Assembly (NCBI RefSeq): GCF_024171605.1
Contig: NZ_JALKAA010000004.1
Span: 1-64,000 of the forward strand
DNA: 64,000 nucleotides
Origin: Pontibacter sp. HSC-36F09
GTDB taxonomy: Bacteria > Bacteroidota > Bacteroidia > Cytophagales > Hymenobacteraceae
Reading direction: 5' to 3'
The position numbers were made by a program, and so were the translations under genes. The number at the start of each line of letters is the position of its first letter. Position 1 is the first letter of the stretch. Shown here one piece after another: positions 42,203 to 52,084 of this stretch. Under the pieces are notes generated by a model that was not told where the DNA came from, did not search any database, and saw nothing but the letters and a program-made list of their open reading frames with translations.

Positions 42203-43819
42203 ATGACATCAATGTACAGTTTTGACCTGCCGTCTAGCGGTAAGTCCATCATCAAGGTGATTGGCGTCGGGGGCGGAGGCAGCAACGCGGTGAACTTCAT
42301 GTACGGCCAGGGCATCAAGGATGTAGAATTCGTGATTTGCAACACGGATATGCAAGCCCTGAAAAGCAGCAGCGTACCCAACAGACTTCAGATTGGCCTG
42401 AACCTGACCGAAGGTCTGGGAGCTGGAGCCAACCCTGAAAAAGGAAAGCACGCCGCTCTAGAAAGCAAGGAGGAAATTCGTGAGCTACTCAGCAACGATA
42501 CCAAAATGGTGTTCATCACGGCTGGTATGGGGGGTGGTACTGGTACAGGTGCTGCACCCGTTATCGCTAAAGTCGCTAAAGAACTGGGTATCCTGACAGT
42601 AGGTATTGTAACGGCGCCATTTGGCTTCGAAGGCAGAAAGAAAAAGATTGCCGCAGAAAACGGCATCAAAGAGCTAAGCGAAAACTGCGACACAATACTC
42701 GTTATCCTGAACGACAAGCTGCGTGAGATGTTCGGCAACCTGGCGATCCGTGAGGCTTTCGCGAAGGCCGACAACGTACTCACCACTGCCGCTAAATCTA
42801 TTGCTGAAATTATTACCGTTACAGCCGAGATCAACGTCGATTTCGAAGACGTGAAAACGGTTATGAAAGATTCTGGAGCTGCAGTGATGGGTTCTGCAAC
42901 GACAGAAGGCGAGGGCCGTGCGCTCCGTGCCGCTGAAGAGGCGCTTTCTTCTCCATTGCTTAACAATACTGATATCCACGGTGCTCAGAAAATCCTTCTT
43001 TCTATCATGTCTGGTGACCAGGCTGAATTGGAAATGGATGAGTTGACTGAAATCACAGAATATATCCAGGACAAAGCCGGCCAGGAAGCAGAGGTAATTT
43101 TCGGTCACGGCATCGACTCTTCACTGGGTCAGAGCATCCGTGTGACGGTAATCGCCACTGGTTTCGCCAGCAGCGCTGAGGCGATCATTGAGCCAAAAAA
43201 AACAGTATTTGACCTGGAAAGTCAAAAAAAAATAGAAGTAGCTGAGCCAGCCAAGCCGGAGCAGCCCAAAATGGTGAACTTCGTTCCTGAGCCAGTAGTA
43301 GCTCCCGTGGCTACCCCTCAGCCGCCACAGCCTGTGCAGCAGCAGTTCGAGATCCGTCGTCCGATGGTAGAGCAGCCGCAGCAGCCTGTGCAGCCTCAGG
43401 CCCCGCAGCAACAGCAGTTCCAGCAGCCGCAGGCACCTCAGCCACAGCAGCCGGCTCAGCAGCAACCGCAGCGTCGCGTTTTTAACCTGGAAGGTTCCAC
43501 TACACAAGAGTTCGGCAACGGTTTTGGTGCACCACAGCAAGAAGACTATGCCACTCGCGAAGCGAAACGTCAGGAAGCAGAGCGTGAGCTGATGCGGCAA
43601 AAAGCCATCGAGCGCCGTGAGCGCCTGAAGATGCTGAGCACCGACATGACGACGAGCGAAGCCATGAAAGAAAAGATGGATGTGCCTGCATACCTGCGCC
43701 GCAATGTGGCCCTTGATTCAGTGACGCATTCTTCTGAGCGCAACATATCCCGTTTCAACCTGAACGATGACAACGAGATACTGGGCGACAACCGCTTCCT
43801 GCATGACAATGTAGACTAA
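42203..43819 (+). CDS. ftsZ: Cell division GTPase FtsZ
   Basis: A 538-residue tubulin homologue that builds the division ring. The globular domain (about 15-330) has VIGVGGGGSNAVNFM and the signature GGGTGTGAAPVIAK near residue 110. A Pro/Gln-rich linker follows (about 370-430; QPQQPVQPQAPQQQQFQQPQ). The binding peptide for FtsA is DVPAYLRRN near residue 493, and the protein continues about 40 residues past it, an extension seen in Bacteroidota. A GGAG ribosome site lies 12 bp before the ATG. It closes the dcw cluster. Confidence 0.97.
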   Translation: MTSMYSFDLPSSGKSIIKVIGVGGGGSNAVNFMYGQGIKDVEFVICNTDMQALKSSSVPNRLQIGLNLTEGLGAGANPEKGKHAALESKEEIRELLSNDTKMVFITAGMGGGTGTGAAPVIAKVAKELGILTVGIVTAPFGFEGRKKKIAAENGIKELSENCDTILVILNDKLREMFGNLAIREAFAKADNVLTTAAKSIAEIITVTAEINVDFEDVKTVMKDSGAAVMGSATTEGEGRALRAAEEALSSPLLNNTDIHGAQKILLSIMSGDQAELEMDELTEITEYIQDKAGQEAEVIFGHGIDSSLGQSIRVTVIATGFASSAEAIIEPKKTVFDLESQKKIEVAEPAKPEQPKMVNFVPEPVVAPVATPQPPQPVQQQFEIRRPMVEQPQQPVQPQAPQQQQFQQPQAPQPQQPAQQQPQRRVFNLEGSTTQEFGNGFGAPQQEDYATREAKRQEAERELMRQKAIERRERLKMLSTDMTTSEAMKEKMDVPAYLRRNVALDSVTHSSERNISRFNLNDDNEILGDNRFLHDNVD

Positions 43820-43845
43820 TCATTTATCCTGTTTTCTAATAATGT

Positions 43846-43875
43846 AAAGAGCCCGCCATTATGGTGGGCTCTTTT
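43846..43875 (+). terminator. Terminator of the dcw cluster
   Basis: Stem AAAGAGCCCGCC / GGTGGGCTCTTT with one G-U pair and a 5-nt loop, then TTTTG. The rest of the gap to 44217 has an AGGTATA word at about 43901 and an unrecognised 69-codon minus-strand frame; I see no convincing gene. Confidence 0.88.
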
Positions 43876-44217
43876 GCTTTGTGCCTGATTTCGTTAAGGG
43901 CTATACCTGTCCTGTACTTATTTCTTCACTCAAGAACAGGTTCCACACAAAAGTGGCTGGTACAAAAAGTAGCAACAGGAGTTTTGTAGCTGTCTGATAG
44001 AAGATCAATGCAGGCCGTCGCATGGCTTTCAAGCATCACCCAAACAGACAGGTTGACGAGTGTAAGCAGGGGATAAACGCGCAATAATAAAATTGGGGCC
44101 TTGTCATTGCCTGTCCATACCTTATAAAGAAGCAACGCAACAGTGGTCAGGTTAATCGGTCAAACGAGCGAAAAAAGACAGCACATGCTCAGCCGGTCGT
44201 AGGTTATAGCCTGTGTC

Positions 44218-44742
44218 TCAGAAAGAGATAAACTGATCGATCTGCTGATTCAGCAACTCCAGGTATAGCTCGTTTGTGATGGCGGTGCCATCGTAGTTCT
44301 TCTCGAACTGGGCCAGACGGGGCTTTAGTGCCAGCACGTGCATTCCCAGGTAGTTGAAGATATCCGTCAGGTGGCTCATGGCCAAGCCGCTGCCTTGTAC
44401 CCCGGAAGAGAGACCTACCAGGGCGGCTTTCTTGTTGCGGAAGGTATTGGGATACGAGAGTCCATCAATAAACGCCTTGAGCACACCTGGGAAAGAGCCG
44501 TTGTATTCCGGGACGATGAAAACAAATTTCTTTGAATCACCAATGACAGCGCTTAGCTGGTTAAAGGCTTGGTTGGTGCCAATGTTGTCATAGAGTGCAG
44601 AAGCCGTAAAGTCAGCCGGGAGATCGGCAAGGTCGAGTATCTGGTTATCAATTTGGCGCTCGTCCAGCAGCCTGGCGTATAGGTTGGCAACTGCTCTGGA
44701 GTTGGAGGAGGTTCTGTTGGTGCCCGTTATTATGGTGATCAT
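44218..44742 (-). CDS. NADPH-dependent FMN reductase family protein
   Basis: A 174-residue flavodoxin-fold enzyme of the NAD(P)H:FMN/quinone/azo reductase group. The FMN phosphate loop is TGTNRTSSNSRAVA (about 6-19), and VPEYNGSFPGVLKAFIDGLS is the second FMN-binding segment with the PEYNG motif. It likely reduces FMN or quinones in the cytoplasm. It is monocistronic, with a terminator at 44835-44867 on its upstream side that belongs to the sdh operon. Confidence 0.9.
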   Translation of the reverse strand: MITIITGTNRTSSNSRAVANLYARLLDERQIDNQILDLADLPADFTASALYDNIGTNQAFNQLSAVIGDSKKFVFIVPEYNGSFPGVLKAFIDGLSYPNTFRNKKAALVGLSSGVQGSGLAMSHLTDIFNYLGMHVLALKPRLAQFEKNYDGTAITNELYLELLNQQIDQFISF

Positions 44743-44834
44743 AGTGTCATATGGTGTTCTTCTGTAAACAGACGCTAAGCTCTATGGTTTGCAGAATGGT
44801 ATAGATGTCAGAATACAAATGCGAATATAAAAGC

Positions 44835-44867
44835 AAAAGGCGAGAACAGTTTCCTGTCTCGCCTTTT
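44835..44867 (-). terminator. Terminator of the sdhCAB operon
   Basis: Stem AAAAGGCGAGA-a-CAG / CTG-TCTCGCCTTTT with one bulged A and a TTTC loop, 22 bp after the sdhB stop; on minus the T-rich arm TTTTGC follows. Confidence 0.82.
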
Positions 44868-44889
44868 AAGCTTATTAGGATCAGGAAAA

Positions 44890-45672
44890 CTATACGTTCT
44901 CAGAGCTTGCCTTCGCTCCCAGATATTCCATATTCATCATCGCGATGTTGTCCAGCGAAATACCCACCGGGCACTCAGCAGCACAGGCACCAGTGTTTGA
45001 GCAGGCACCAAAGCCTTCCACGTCCATCTGGGCTACCATGTTCTCCACTCTTGTTTTGCGCTCTACCTTGCCTTGCGGCAGCATCGCCAGCTGCGATACC
45101 TTAGCGCTCACGAACAGCATAGCCGAAGCATTCTTACAAGCCGCCACACAAGCTCCACAACCAATACAGGTAGCAGCGTCAAACGCTTTGTCAGCGATCG
45201 TCTTAGGTATAGCAATTTCGTTTGCGTCAGGCACGCCACCTGTGTTTACGGATACGTAACCGCCAGCCTGCTGAATACGGTCGAAGGCAGAACGGTCTAC
45301 GATAAGGTCTTTATGCACCGGGAAAGCAGCTGCTCTCCAAGGCTCGATCGTGATCGTGTCGCCGTGGTTGAAGTGACGCATGTGCAACTGGCAAGTGGTT
45401 GTGCCGCGCTCCGGACCGTGCGCACGGCCGTTGATGAACAAGCTGCACATACCGCATATACCTTCGCGGCAGTCGTGGTCGAATGCTACAGGATCTTCAC
45501 CTTTCACCAGCAGTTCTTCGTTGAGCACGTCCAGCATCTCCAGAAAAGACATATCCGGAGATATGTTCTTTAGTGGATAGGTTACCAGCTGACCTGCAGA
45601 GTTTTTATCTTTTTGGCGCCAAATCTTCAATGTGAGGTCCATTGGTTTAGCATTTGGATTACTTCCAGCCAT
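44890..45672 (-). CDS. sdhB: Succinate dehydrogenase/fumarate reductase iron-sulfur subunit
   Basis: A 260-residue subunit passing electrons from the flavin to the quinone. The 2Fe-2S site is [19 protein letters not shown]; the 4Fe-4S and 3Fe-4S sites are [15 protein letters not shown] and [15 protein letters not shown]. Length and motifs match the type B enzymes of Bacteroidota. It is the last gene of sdhC-sdhA-sdhB. Confidence 0.95.
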   Translation of the reverse strand: MAGSNPNAKPMDLTLKIWRQKDKNSAGQLVTYPLKNISPDMSFLEMLDVLNEELLVKGEDPVAFDHDCREGICGMCSLFINGRAHGPERGTTTCQLHMRHFNHGDTITIEPWRAAAFPVHKDLIVDRSAFDRIQQAGGYVSVNTGGVPDANEIAIPKTIADKAFDAATCIGCGACVAACKNASAMLFVSAKVSQLAMLPQGKVERKTRVENMVAQMDVEGFGACSNTGACAAECPVGISLDNIAMMNMEYLGAKASSENV

Positions 45673-45675
45673 CTC

Positions 45676-45748
45676 TCTTTTTAATTACGAATTAAGAATT
45701 TACGAATGAGTTAATGATCAACAAGCACTCGTACTTATTCAATATCAA
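45676..45748. repeat. AT-rich word repeat between sdhA and sdhB
   Basis: AATTACGAATTAAGAATTTACGAATGAGTTAATGATCAAC: a run of near-repeated AATTACGAATT words, similar in style to those at 14285-14389. It sits inside the operon between two coding regions. Confidence 0.5.
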
Positions 45749-47683
45749 TTATTTATAGCTGCGCTGTGTCAGCTTCACGTTTTCGAACTTCAGCTCTTCC
45801 TTGTGCAGCACCGGCTGGTTGCCAGCTCCTGTATATTCCCAGGCTGCTACATAAGCATAGTTCTCGTCGTCTCGCAGTGCCTCGTTCTCCGGTGTCTGGT
45901 ACTCTTCACGGAAGTGACCACCACAAGACTCGTTTCTGTGCAGAGCATCGTCAACCATCAGTTCACCAAGCTCCAGGAAGTCAGCTACACGGTGCGCTTT
46001 CTCCAGTGTCTGGTTCAGTTCTTCGTTTACGCCGGTCACTTTCACGTTCTGCCAGAACTCATCGCGCAGTTTGCGGATCTCCTGCTTGGCAAACTGTAAG
46101 CCTTCGGCGTTACGGGCCATACCGCAGTAATCCCACATGATCAGGCCAAGCGCCTTGTGGAAATCATCTACCGTGCGATTTCCTTTGATAGAAAGAAGAC
46201 GTTGTGTAACACTCATCACGTTTTGCTCAGCTTCCTTAAAGGCAGGGTGCTCTGTGCTCACCTTGTCGTAAGGCGTTTGTGCCAGGTAGTCACCGATGGT
46301 GTAAGGGATCACGAAATAACCGTCGGCCAGACCCTGCATCAGGGCCGAAGCACCGAGGCGGTTAGCACCGTGGTCAGAGAAGTTACACTCGCCCGTTGCG
46401 TAGAGACCCGGTATGTTGGTCATCAGGTTGTAGTCGACCCAAAGGCCACCCATGGTATAGTGTACCGCAGGGTAGATACGCATTGGGCTTTCGTAAGGGT
46501 TCTCATCTGTGATCTTGGCGTACATCTCGAAGAGGTTGCCATACTTGGCAGCAATGGCCGGTTGGCCTTCGCGTTTGATCGCATCAGCAAAGTCAAGGAA
46601 CACGGCCAGACCTGAGGAACCTACGCCACGGCCTTCATCGCATACCAACTTGGCGTTGCGTGATGCCACGTCGCGTGGCACGAGGTTACCGAAGGCAGGG
46701 TATTTGCGCTCCAGGTAGTAGTCGCGGTCTTCTTCTTTAATATCGTTTATTTTGATTTCACCCTTGCGCAGGCGCTGGGCAGTCTCAACCGTTTTCGGCA
46801 CCCATACACGGCCATCGTTACGAAGCGACTCGGACATCAGTGTCAGTTTAGACTGGTAGTCGCCGGATACAGGTATACAGGTTGGGTGAATCTGGGTGAA
46901 ACAAGGGTTTGCGAACAAAGCACCTTTCTTGTGCGCTCTCCAGGCCGCCGTAGCGTTAGAGCCCATCGCGTTGGTAGAAAGGAAGAATACGTTGCCATAG
47001 CCACCAGTTGCCAGCACCACTGCGTGTGCACTGTGCGACTCGATCTTACCTGTGATCAGGTTACGAACCACGATGCCACGCGCTTTGCCGTCCACCATCA
47101 CGAGGTCCAGCATTTCGGTGCGTGGGTACATTTTTACTTTGCCATAGGCTACCTGACGGTTCAGGGCAGAGTAGGCACCCAGCAACAACTGCTGTCCGGT
47201 TTGGCCACGCGCGTAGAACGTACGCGATACCTGTGCACCACCGAATGAACGGTTGGCCAGGAGACCGCCGTACTCACGGGCAAATGGAACACCCTGCGCC
47301 ACGCACTGGTCGATGATGTCAACAGACACCTGCGCCAGGCGGTACACGTTGGCCTCACGGGCGCGGTAGTCACCACCTTTTATGGTGTCGTAGAACAGAC
47401 GGTAGATCGAGTCGCCGTCGTTCTGGTAGTTTTTAGCGGCGTTGATACCACCCTGTGCAGCGATGGAGTGCGCACGACGTGGAGAGTCCTGGAAGCAGAA
47501 CGCTTTCACGTTATAGCCCAGTTCGCCCAGTGTGGCAGCGGCAGAAGCACCGGCAAGGCCGGTACCTACTACAATGATGTCGTATTTGCGTTTGTTGGCC
47601 GGGTTTACCAGCTTCACATTGAATTTATGCTTATCCCACTTTTCAGCTAATGCGCCTTCCGGGATTTTAGAATCTAATATCAT
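45749..47683 (-). CDS. sdhA: Succinate dehydrogenase/fumarate reductase flavoprotein subunit
   Basis: A 644-residue flavoprotein that oxidises succinate with covalently bound FAD. The FAD fold is [20 protein letters not shown] (about 35-54), the flavinylation site [15 protein letters not shown] near residue 92, and the active-site region near [14 protein letters not shown] and [14 protein letters not shown]. The length is typical for type B complexes. It lies 19 bp downstream of sdhC and 76 bp upstream of sdhB. Confidence 0.96.
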   Translation of the reverse strand: MILDSKIPEGALAEKWDKHKFNVKLVNPANKRKYDIIVVGTGLAGASAAATLGELGYNVKAFCFQDSPRRAHSIAAQGGINAAKNYQNDGDSIYRLFYDTIKGGDYRAREANVYRLAQVSVDIIDQCVAQGVPFAREYGGLLANRSFGGAQVSRTFYARGQTGQQLLLGAYSALNRQVAYGKVKMYPRTEMLDLVMVDGKARGIVVRNLITGKIESHSAHAVVLATGGYGNVFFLSTNAMGSNATAAWRAHKKGALFANPCFTQIHPTCIPVSGDYQSKLTLMSESLRNDGRVWVPKTVETAQRLRKGEIKINDIKEEDRDYYLERKYPAFGNLVPRDVASRNAKLVCDEGRGVGSSGLAVFLDFADAIKREGQPAIAAKYGNLFEMYAKITDENPYESPMRIYPAVHYTMGGLWVDYNLMTNIPGLYATGECNFSDHGANRLGASALMQGLADGYFVIPYTIGDYLAQTPYDKVSTEHPAFKEAEQNVMSVTQRLLSIKGNRTVDDFHKALGLIMWDYCGMARNAEGLQFAKQEIRKLRDEFWQNVKVTGVNEELNQTLEKAHRVADFLELGELMVDDALHRNESCGGHFREEYQTPENEALRDDENYAYVAAWEYTGAGNQPVLHKEELKFENVKLTQRSYK

Positions 47684-47702
47684 AGCAAGTATATTAGCTT
47701 AA

Positions 47703-48383
47703 TTACAAGTTAACGAAGAAAAAGAAGTAAAGCGGGATGAGCGCAAAACCCAGGCTGATCAGCACAGAGAATGCCACACCGAACGTTTTGATGAACGGCG
47801 TATACTTCTTGTGGGTCAGGCCCAGAGACTGGAACGCGCTCTGGAAACCGTGGATCAGGTGATAAGCCAATGCAATCATTGCGATAACATAAAGGCCTAC
47901 GTAGATTGGGTTTTTGAATGCTTTTACTACTTCAGCGTACAGGTTTGTGTACTCAGCGTTTGGAACACCCTCGAGCTCTCCGAAGCGGGCCGGCACAAAG
48001 AAGTTCCACAAGTGCACCAGCAGGAACACCAGGATAATTGTACCCAGCAGACCCATGTTGCGCGAAGACCAGGTAGAGTTCTCCTGCGGATGATTCTCAG
48101 CATAGCCAACAGGACGGGCGGCCTTGTTACGGCGCGTGAGCACGATCGCATCGTAGATGTGGAACAGGAATCCAAGTACCAGTACTATTTCCATCGTGCG
48201 GATAACGGGGTTGTTAGCCATAAAGTGGGAGTAGATGTTGAATGCCTCGCCGCCATCTTGGTAAAAAAGCGTAAGGTTACCCACAAGGTGCACCACCAGG
48301 AAGGAGCACAGAAAAAGGCCCGTTACCGACATGATGATCTTACGTCCGATTGTACTGGAAAACGTTTTAGTAAACCAATTCAT
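47703..48383 (-). CDS. sdhC: Succinate dehydrogenase cytochrome b subunit
   Basis: A 226-residue membrane anchor with five helices, the single large cytochrome b of type B complexes (two haems, no SdhD). Visible features: GLFLCSFLVVHLVGNLTLF with a haem-ligand His, GFLFHIYDAIVLTRRNKAAR, VHLWNFF, and AYHLIHGFQSAFQSLGL. First gene of the operon, with a well-formed promoter upstream. Confidence 0.94.
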   Translation of the reverse strand: MNWFTKTFSSTIGRKIIMSVTGLFLCSFLVVHLVGNLTLFYQDGGEAFNIYSHFMANNPVIRTMEIVLVLGFLFHIYDAIVLTRRNKAARPVGYAENHPQENSTWSSRNMGLLGTIILVFLLVHLWNFFVPARFGELEGVPNAEYTNLYAEVVKAFKNPIYVGLYVIAMIALAYHLIHGFQSAFQSLGLTHKKYTPFIKTFGVAFSVLISLGFALIPLYFFFFVNL

Positions 48384-48426
48384 CTGTATTTGTTAGAAGG
48401 TTAAGTAATGAATGCTTTTTAATGCC

Positions 48427-48457
48427 CAAAGGTACAAGCGGAGCCTGTATAAAACAA
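48427..48457 (-). promoter_or_regulatory. Promoter of the sdhCAB operon
   Basis: On minus: -33 TTG (plus 48455-48457), 20-bp spacer, -7 TACCTTTG (plus 48427-48434), fitting the Bacteroidota consensus; the start codon is 44 bp downstream. Confidence 0.75.
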
Positions 48458-48551
48458 TTAAATAGCATATTTTGAATCAATCTAAATTGCAATGCGTAGG
48501 ACTGAAAACCATATATTATAAACCTACTTTTCTCGCTTTTGTTGATAATAA

Positions 48552-48583
48552 AAAGGTAAAATTTCAGTTTTCATTTTACCTTT
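48552..48583. promoter_or_regulatory. Perfect 11-bp inverted repeat upstream of the CHU_C protein gene
   Basis: AAAGGTAAAAT, 10-nt spacer, ATTTTACCTTT. The right arm overlaps a -7-like TACCTTTG (48577-48584), but no -33 is found at the proper distance. It could be an operator or an mRNA hairpin. Confidence 0.6.
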
Positions 48584-48611
48584 GTTCAGCGCCAAATCTA
48601 ACTCTACGCTT

Positions 48612-51374
48612 ATGCCAAATAGTTTACGCTTGAGCTGTTGCTTGCCTGGCCGCATAGTGCTGTTGGTATTAATGTTGTTGTTGGGGTATGCAAACGTGGC
48701 GCAGGCGACGCACATCCGGGCCGGGGACATTACCGCCGTCAGGGACACAGGTCCCAATCCGAACCCCCGGAAGTTCTTTTTCACCATGGTGATGTACACC
48801 AAAACCTCCTCCACAGCCGATGACCCCAGGGTGTTCATCTCGATGGGGACAGGAGAGACCGTCACAGTGGAACGCCTGTCTGTCACCAATATCAAGCCGG
48901 ATGTAGACCGCGAGGAATTTAAGTGGGAGTATACCTTTCCGGCCAATGGTACCTATACCGTAACATGGGTGGGAGAGAACCGGAACGGCGGCATCCTGAA
49001 CATGGCCGCCCCAACTGACCAGCTCACCTTTGCCATTTCTACAACGATCTCCATCAACCCGCTGCGTGGCCTGAACAGTACGCCTATTCTGCAGGTTGCC
49101 CCAATTGACGAAGCTACTGCCGGCGAACGCTGGGTGCACAACCCGGGAGCGATTGACGCTGATGGTGATAGTCTTGCTTACAAACTGATACAGCCCCAGC
49201 ACCGCAACCAGGCAACTGGCCTGATCACGAACGTGCCCGGCTACCGCGATCCGCATACGGTGGACAACTGCCGTAACTCTACTAACACCGGACCTTCCAC
49301 CTTTACCCTCGACCCCATTACCGGGCAGCTCACCTGGGATGCTCCCTGCCGACTGGGAGAATATAACGTAGCCTTTGTAGTAGAGGAGTGGCGTACAACA
49401 GGGGCTGCTCCCGTATTGATCAGCACCGTGGTGCGCGACATGCAGATCCTGGTAGTGGATGCCCGTAACAAACCGCCGGTACTCGTGCCCCGCGATACCT
49501 GTATTGTGGCTGGCGAAACGCTGCGCACCACCATCACTGCTACCGACCCGGATGGACATTTGATCAACCTTACCGTACCGGGTACAGGCGGTATATTGCC
49601 GCCGGCTACTTTCAGAGGGACTGTCAACCAGCCAGGCCGTGCAGCCGGACAGTTAGTCTGGAACACCTCCTGCAACGATGTTCGCGCCAACCCTTACCAA
49701 CTTATTTTCAGAGCAGAGGATAATCCGCCGCCGCCCGCCAGGCAGTTGGCTGACCTGCAGCCATACCGCATTACGGTGATAGGGCCGGCTCCTCAGAACC
49801 TGCTGGCTACCGGTGAAGACCGATCCGTGCGCCTGACCTGGGACAGTTACATTTGTCAGAATGCCTCCACGATCCGCATTTACAGGCGGGAGGGACCGTC
49901 GGGCTGGCGGCCAGGGCCTTGCGAGACCGGCGTACCGGCCAGTGCGGGTTATACACTTATAGGCGAAGTAGGCAAAGACAAGACAGAGTTTTTAGACAAT
50001 AACAACGGGCAGGGCCTGACTGCAGGAGCGGAGTACTGCTACGTGATCTATGCAGAGTTCCCACGGCCTGGCGGTGGCCAGAGCATCGCCTCGCTGGAAG
50101 CCTGTGTTGTGCTGGAGCGTGACATACCTTATATTACCAACGTAACAGTAGACCGCACCGACGGAACCAACGGACAGATCACCGTTCGCTGGACGCAGCC
50201 TGGTCCAGGTATAGAGCGTCTGAATGCTCCTTTTGAATACAGGCTATACCGCAAGGTAGGGCAGGAGCCGGGTGGAGCCTATCAGCAGGTGTTCTCTTCA
50301 CGCAGACTGAGCGATACAGTGTTCGTAAACAGCGGATTGAACACAGAGGCAAATGCGTACCGCTATAAACTTGAGTTTTACAGCACCCGTACTGCGGGCG
50401 GCCCTACCCCTAACATGCTGCGCGACTCCACCTCCGCCTCCAGCGTGCGACTGGCAGCACAGGTACAAGGCACTGACGATGCAATTGCGGTTTCTCTGAA
50501 CTGGACCTACAATGTGCCCTGGAAAAATGAGGTACTCGAACATCAGATTTTTAGGGTCGTGAATGGTGAGTTGGTGCAGGTAGGAAGCGTGACGGCTTCG
50601 GCCACCGGTGGTACCTTTGTGGACAATGGCACTGCCGCCGCACCGCTGGAGCGTGGGCAGACCTACTGCTACGTGGTGCGCACCCAGGGCACTTACCAGA
50701 TAGAAGGACTACCGGAACCATTGCAGAACCTAAGCCAGGAAGTATGCGTGGAAACCCCACTCCTGATCTGTCCGCCGGAGCTGACCCTGGATGTGCTGGA
50801 CTGCGAGGCCTTCTTCGCAAACCCAACCAAGCCACCTTACCAGAATGTGCTGAACTGGGTGCCGAAGATAGGGGATGGCTGCACAGGCGAGATCGACTTC
50901 TACACCGTGTACTTCAGAGGACCGGGCGAGACGGAGTATCGCGCCATTGCCACGACCAAAGAGACCACCTATACTCATACCGGGCTGGAGTCTTTTGCCG
51001 CCTGCTACTACGTGACGGCTACCAGCATGACAGGAGAGGAAAGCGAGTCAAGCAACGAAGAGTGTAAGGACAACTGCTTCTTCTTCCAGCTGCCGAACAT
51101 CATCACGCCAAATGATGACGGCAAAAACGATGTGTTCAGACCGGATCCGAGGGCGGCATTCATACGCTCCACTACCTTCAAAGTATTTAACCGCTGGGGC
51201 GTGAAGGTATACGAAAGCAGTGCAGACCCGTATATCAATTGGCCAGGCACCGACAACGATGGTAAACGCCTCACAGATGGCGTTTACTACTACGAAGCCG
51301 AGGTAGACGTTATATCCATTGACCCTGAACGCAGCCGCACTAAATACAAAGGCTGGGTAGAAATAGTACGCTAA
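48612..51374 (+). CDS. Large surface protein with gliding-motility (CHU_C) C-terminal domain
   Basis: A 920-residue exported protein. A signal peptide (IVLLVLMLLLGYANVAQA) is followed by Ig/cadherin-like repeats, fibronectin type III-like domains in the middle (about 395-690; QNLLATGEDRSVRLTWDSY) and a C-terminal gliding-motility-associated domain (about 830-920; PNIITPNDDGKNDVF, FNRWGVKVYES, LTDGVYYYEAEV). That C-terminus is a type B sorting signal for the type IX secretion system. It likely acts at the cell surface as adhesin or matrix protein. The frame opens at a TTG at 48582, but the ATG at 48612 gives a proper signal peptide. Confidence 0.9.
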   Translation: MPNSLRLSCCLPGRIVLLVLMLLLGYANVAQATHIRAGDITAVRDTGPNPNPRKFFFTMVMYTKTSSTADDPRVFISMGTGETVTVERLSVTNIKPDVDREEFKWEYTFPANGTYTVTWVGENRNGGILNMAAPTDQLTFAISTTISINPLRGLNSTPILQVAPIDEATAGERWVHNPGAIDADGDSLAYKLIQPQHRNQATGLITNVPGYRDPHTVDNCRNSTNTGPSTFTLDPITGQLTWDAPCRLGEYNVAFVVEEWRTTGAAPVLISTVVRDMQILVVDARNKPPVLVPRDTCIVAGETLRTTITATDPDGHLINLTVPGTGGILPPATFRGTVNQPGRAAGQLVWNTSCNDVRANPYQLIFRAEDNPPPPARQLADLQPYRITVIGPAPQNLLATGEDRSVRLTWDSYICQNASTIRIYRREGPSGWRPGPCETGVPASAGYTLIGEVGKDKTEFLDNNNGQGLTAGAEYCYVIYAEFPRPGGGQSIASLEACVVLERDIPYITNVTVDRTDGTNGQITVRWTQPGPGIERLNAPFEYRLYRKVGQEPGGAYQQVFSSRRLSDTVFVNSGLNTEANAYRYKLEFYSTRTAGGPTPNMLRDSTSASSVRLAAQVQGTDDAIAVSLNWTYNVPWKNEVLEHQIFRVVNGELVQVGSVTASATGGTFVDNGTAAAPLERGQTYCYVVRTQGTYQIEGLPEPLQNLSQEVCVETPLLICPPELTLDVLDCEAFFANPTKPPYQNVLNWVPKIGDGCTGEIDFYTVYFRGPGETEYRAIATTKETTYTHTGLESFAACYYVTATSMTGEESESSNEECKDNCFFFQLPNIITPNDDGKNDVFRPDPRAAFIRSTTFKVFNRWGVKVYESSADPYINWPGTDNDGKRLTDGVYYYEAEVDVISIDPERSRTKYKGWVEIVR

Positions 51375-51802
51375 TGACAAACGAGGAACTGGACCGGCTG
51401 CAGGATTTGCCCATCGTATTTTACGATGGCACCTGCGGCTTTTGCCAGGCCAGCATACAAATCGCTTTGAAGTATAACACGAGGCAGAACCTGTATTTTG
51501 CTGCCTTGCAATCCGGGTTGGTAGAGCAGCTCGTGCCGCAGCAGCTAGTGCCTGATCCCTTGCCTGATTCCATACTTTTTTTCGAAAACGGCCAGCTCTA
51601 TACCGAGTCAGAAGCCGCCCTTCGCATTGCCCGCCATCTCAATTTTCCGTGGTCGGTGCCCTATTATTTTAGGTTTATTCCCTTATCTTTCCGCAATTTT
51701 GTGTACCGCTTCATCGCGAAACACCGCTACCGCATAGCAGGTCGCAACGAAGCCTGCATGCTGCCCAGCCCCGAAGAAAGGGCCCGGTTTGTGGCATACT
51801 AA
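51374..51802 (+). CDS. DCC family thiol-disulfide oxidoreductase-like protein
   Basis: A 142-residue DUF393/DCC protein, named after the N-terminal D-x-x-C-x-x-C motif, here VFYDGTCGFCQASIQIAL. The members have a thioredoxin-like fold with a predicted redox CxxC; a substrate is not known. Its start overlaps the stop of the preceding gene (TAATG), so it is co-transcribed with the CHU_C protein. Confidence 0.85.
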   Translation: MTNEELDRLQDLPIVFYDGTCGFCQASIQIALKYNTRQNLYFAALQSGLVEQLVPQQLVPDPLPDSILFFENGQLYTESEAALRIARHLNFPWSVPYYFRFIPLSFRNFVYRFIAKHRYRIAGRNEACMLPSPEERARFVAY

Positions 51803-51842
51803 ATTTGATTAATTGTTAAATTGTTGATGGTTAAATAGTTGT
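51803..51842. repeat. TTGTTGA/TTAAAT-word repeat
   Basis: TTGATTAATTGTTAAATTGTTGATGGTTAAATAGTTGTTGGG: imperfect repeats of a TTAAATTGTTGA word. The inverse form (CAATTCAACAATCAACAA) lies at 52010-52084, and relatives at 56350-56385 and 57636-57662. Confidence 0.55.
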
Positions 51843-51887
51843 TGGGCTTTAGCTTGCCGAACGGCTATCGCTTGTATTGCTGACTTT

Positions 51888-51974
51888 TATACCTTGGTAA
51901 CAGGTATAAGTAGTGACAGGTATAGACAGTGATAAAAGTTGGCTATATCTTGAAACGTAATCAAGGCAGGTATA
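51888..51974. repeat. AGGTATA cluster upstream of fabD
   Basis: TATACCT at 51888 and AGGTATA at 51902, 51918 and 51968. Copies at 51902 and 51918 sit in a near-repeat of ACAGGTATAaGTAGTG / ACAGGTATAgaCAGTG, 16 bp apart. Confidence 0.85.
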
Positions 51975-52009
51975 AATGGGACAAGACAGAAGCTACAATT
52001 AAGTCCTCA

Positions 52010-52084
52010 ACCTTTCAGCAATTCAACCATCAACAAATTAGCAATTCAACAATCAGCAACTAACAATCAACAATAAGCATTAAC
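52010..52084. repeat. TCAACAA-word repeat directly upstream of fabD
   Basis: A run of CAATTCAACCATCAACAA, TTAGCAATTCAACAATC, AGCAACTAACAATCAAC words. It is the reverse-complement style of the repeat at 51803-51842 and covers the region where a promoter would lie. Confidence 0.55.

Noticed and set aside
43926-44135. 69-codon minus-strand frame in the gap after ftsZ
   Set aside because: No recognisable motif, no ribosome site and no neighbour link; could be a remnant but cannot be supported as a gene.
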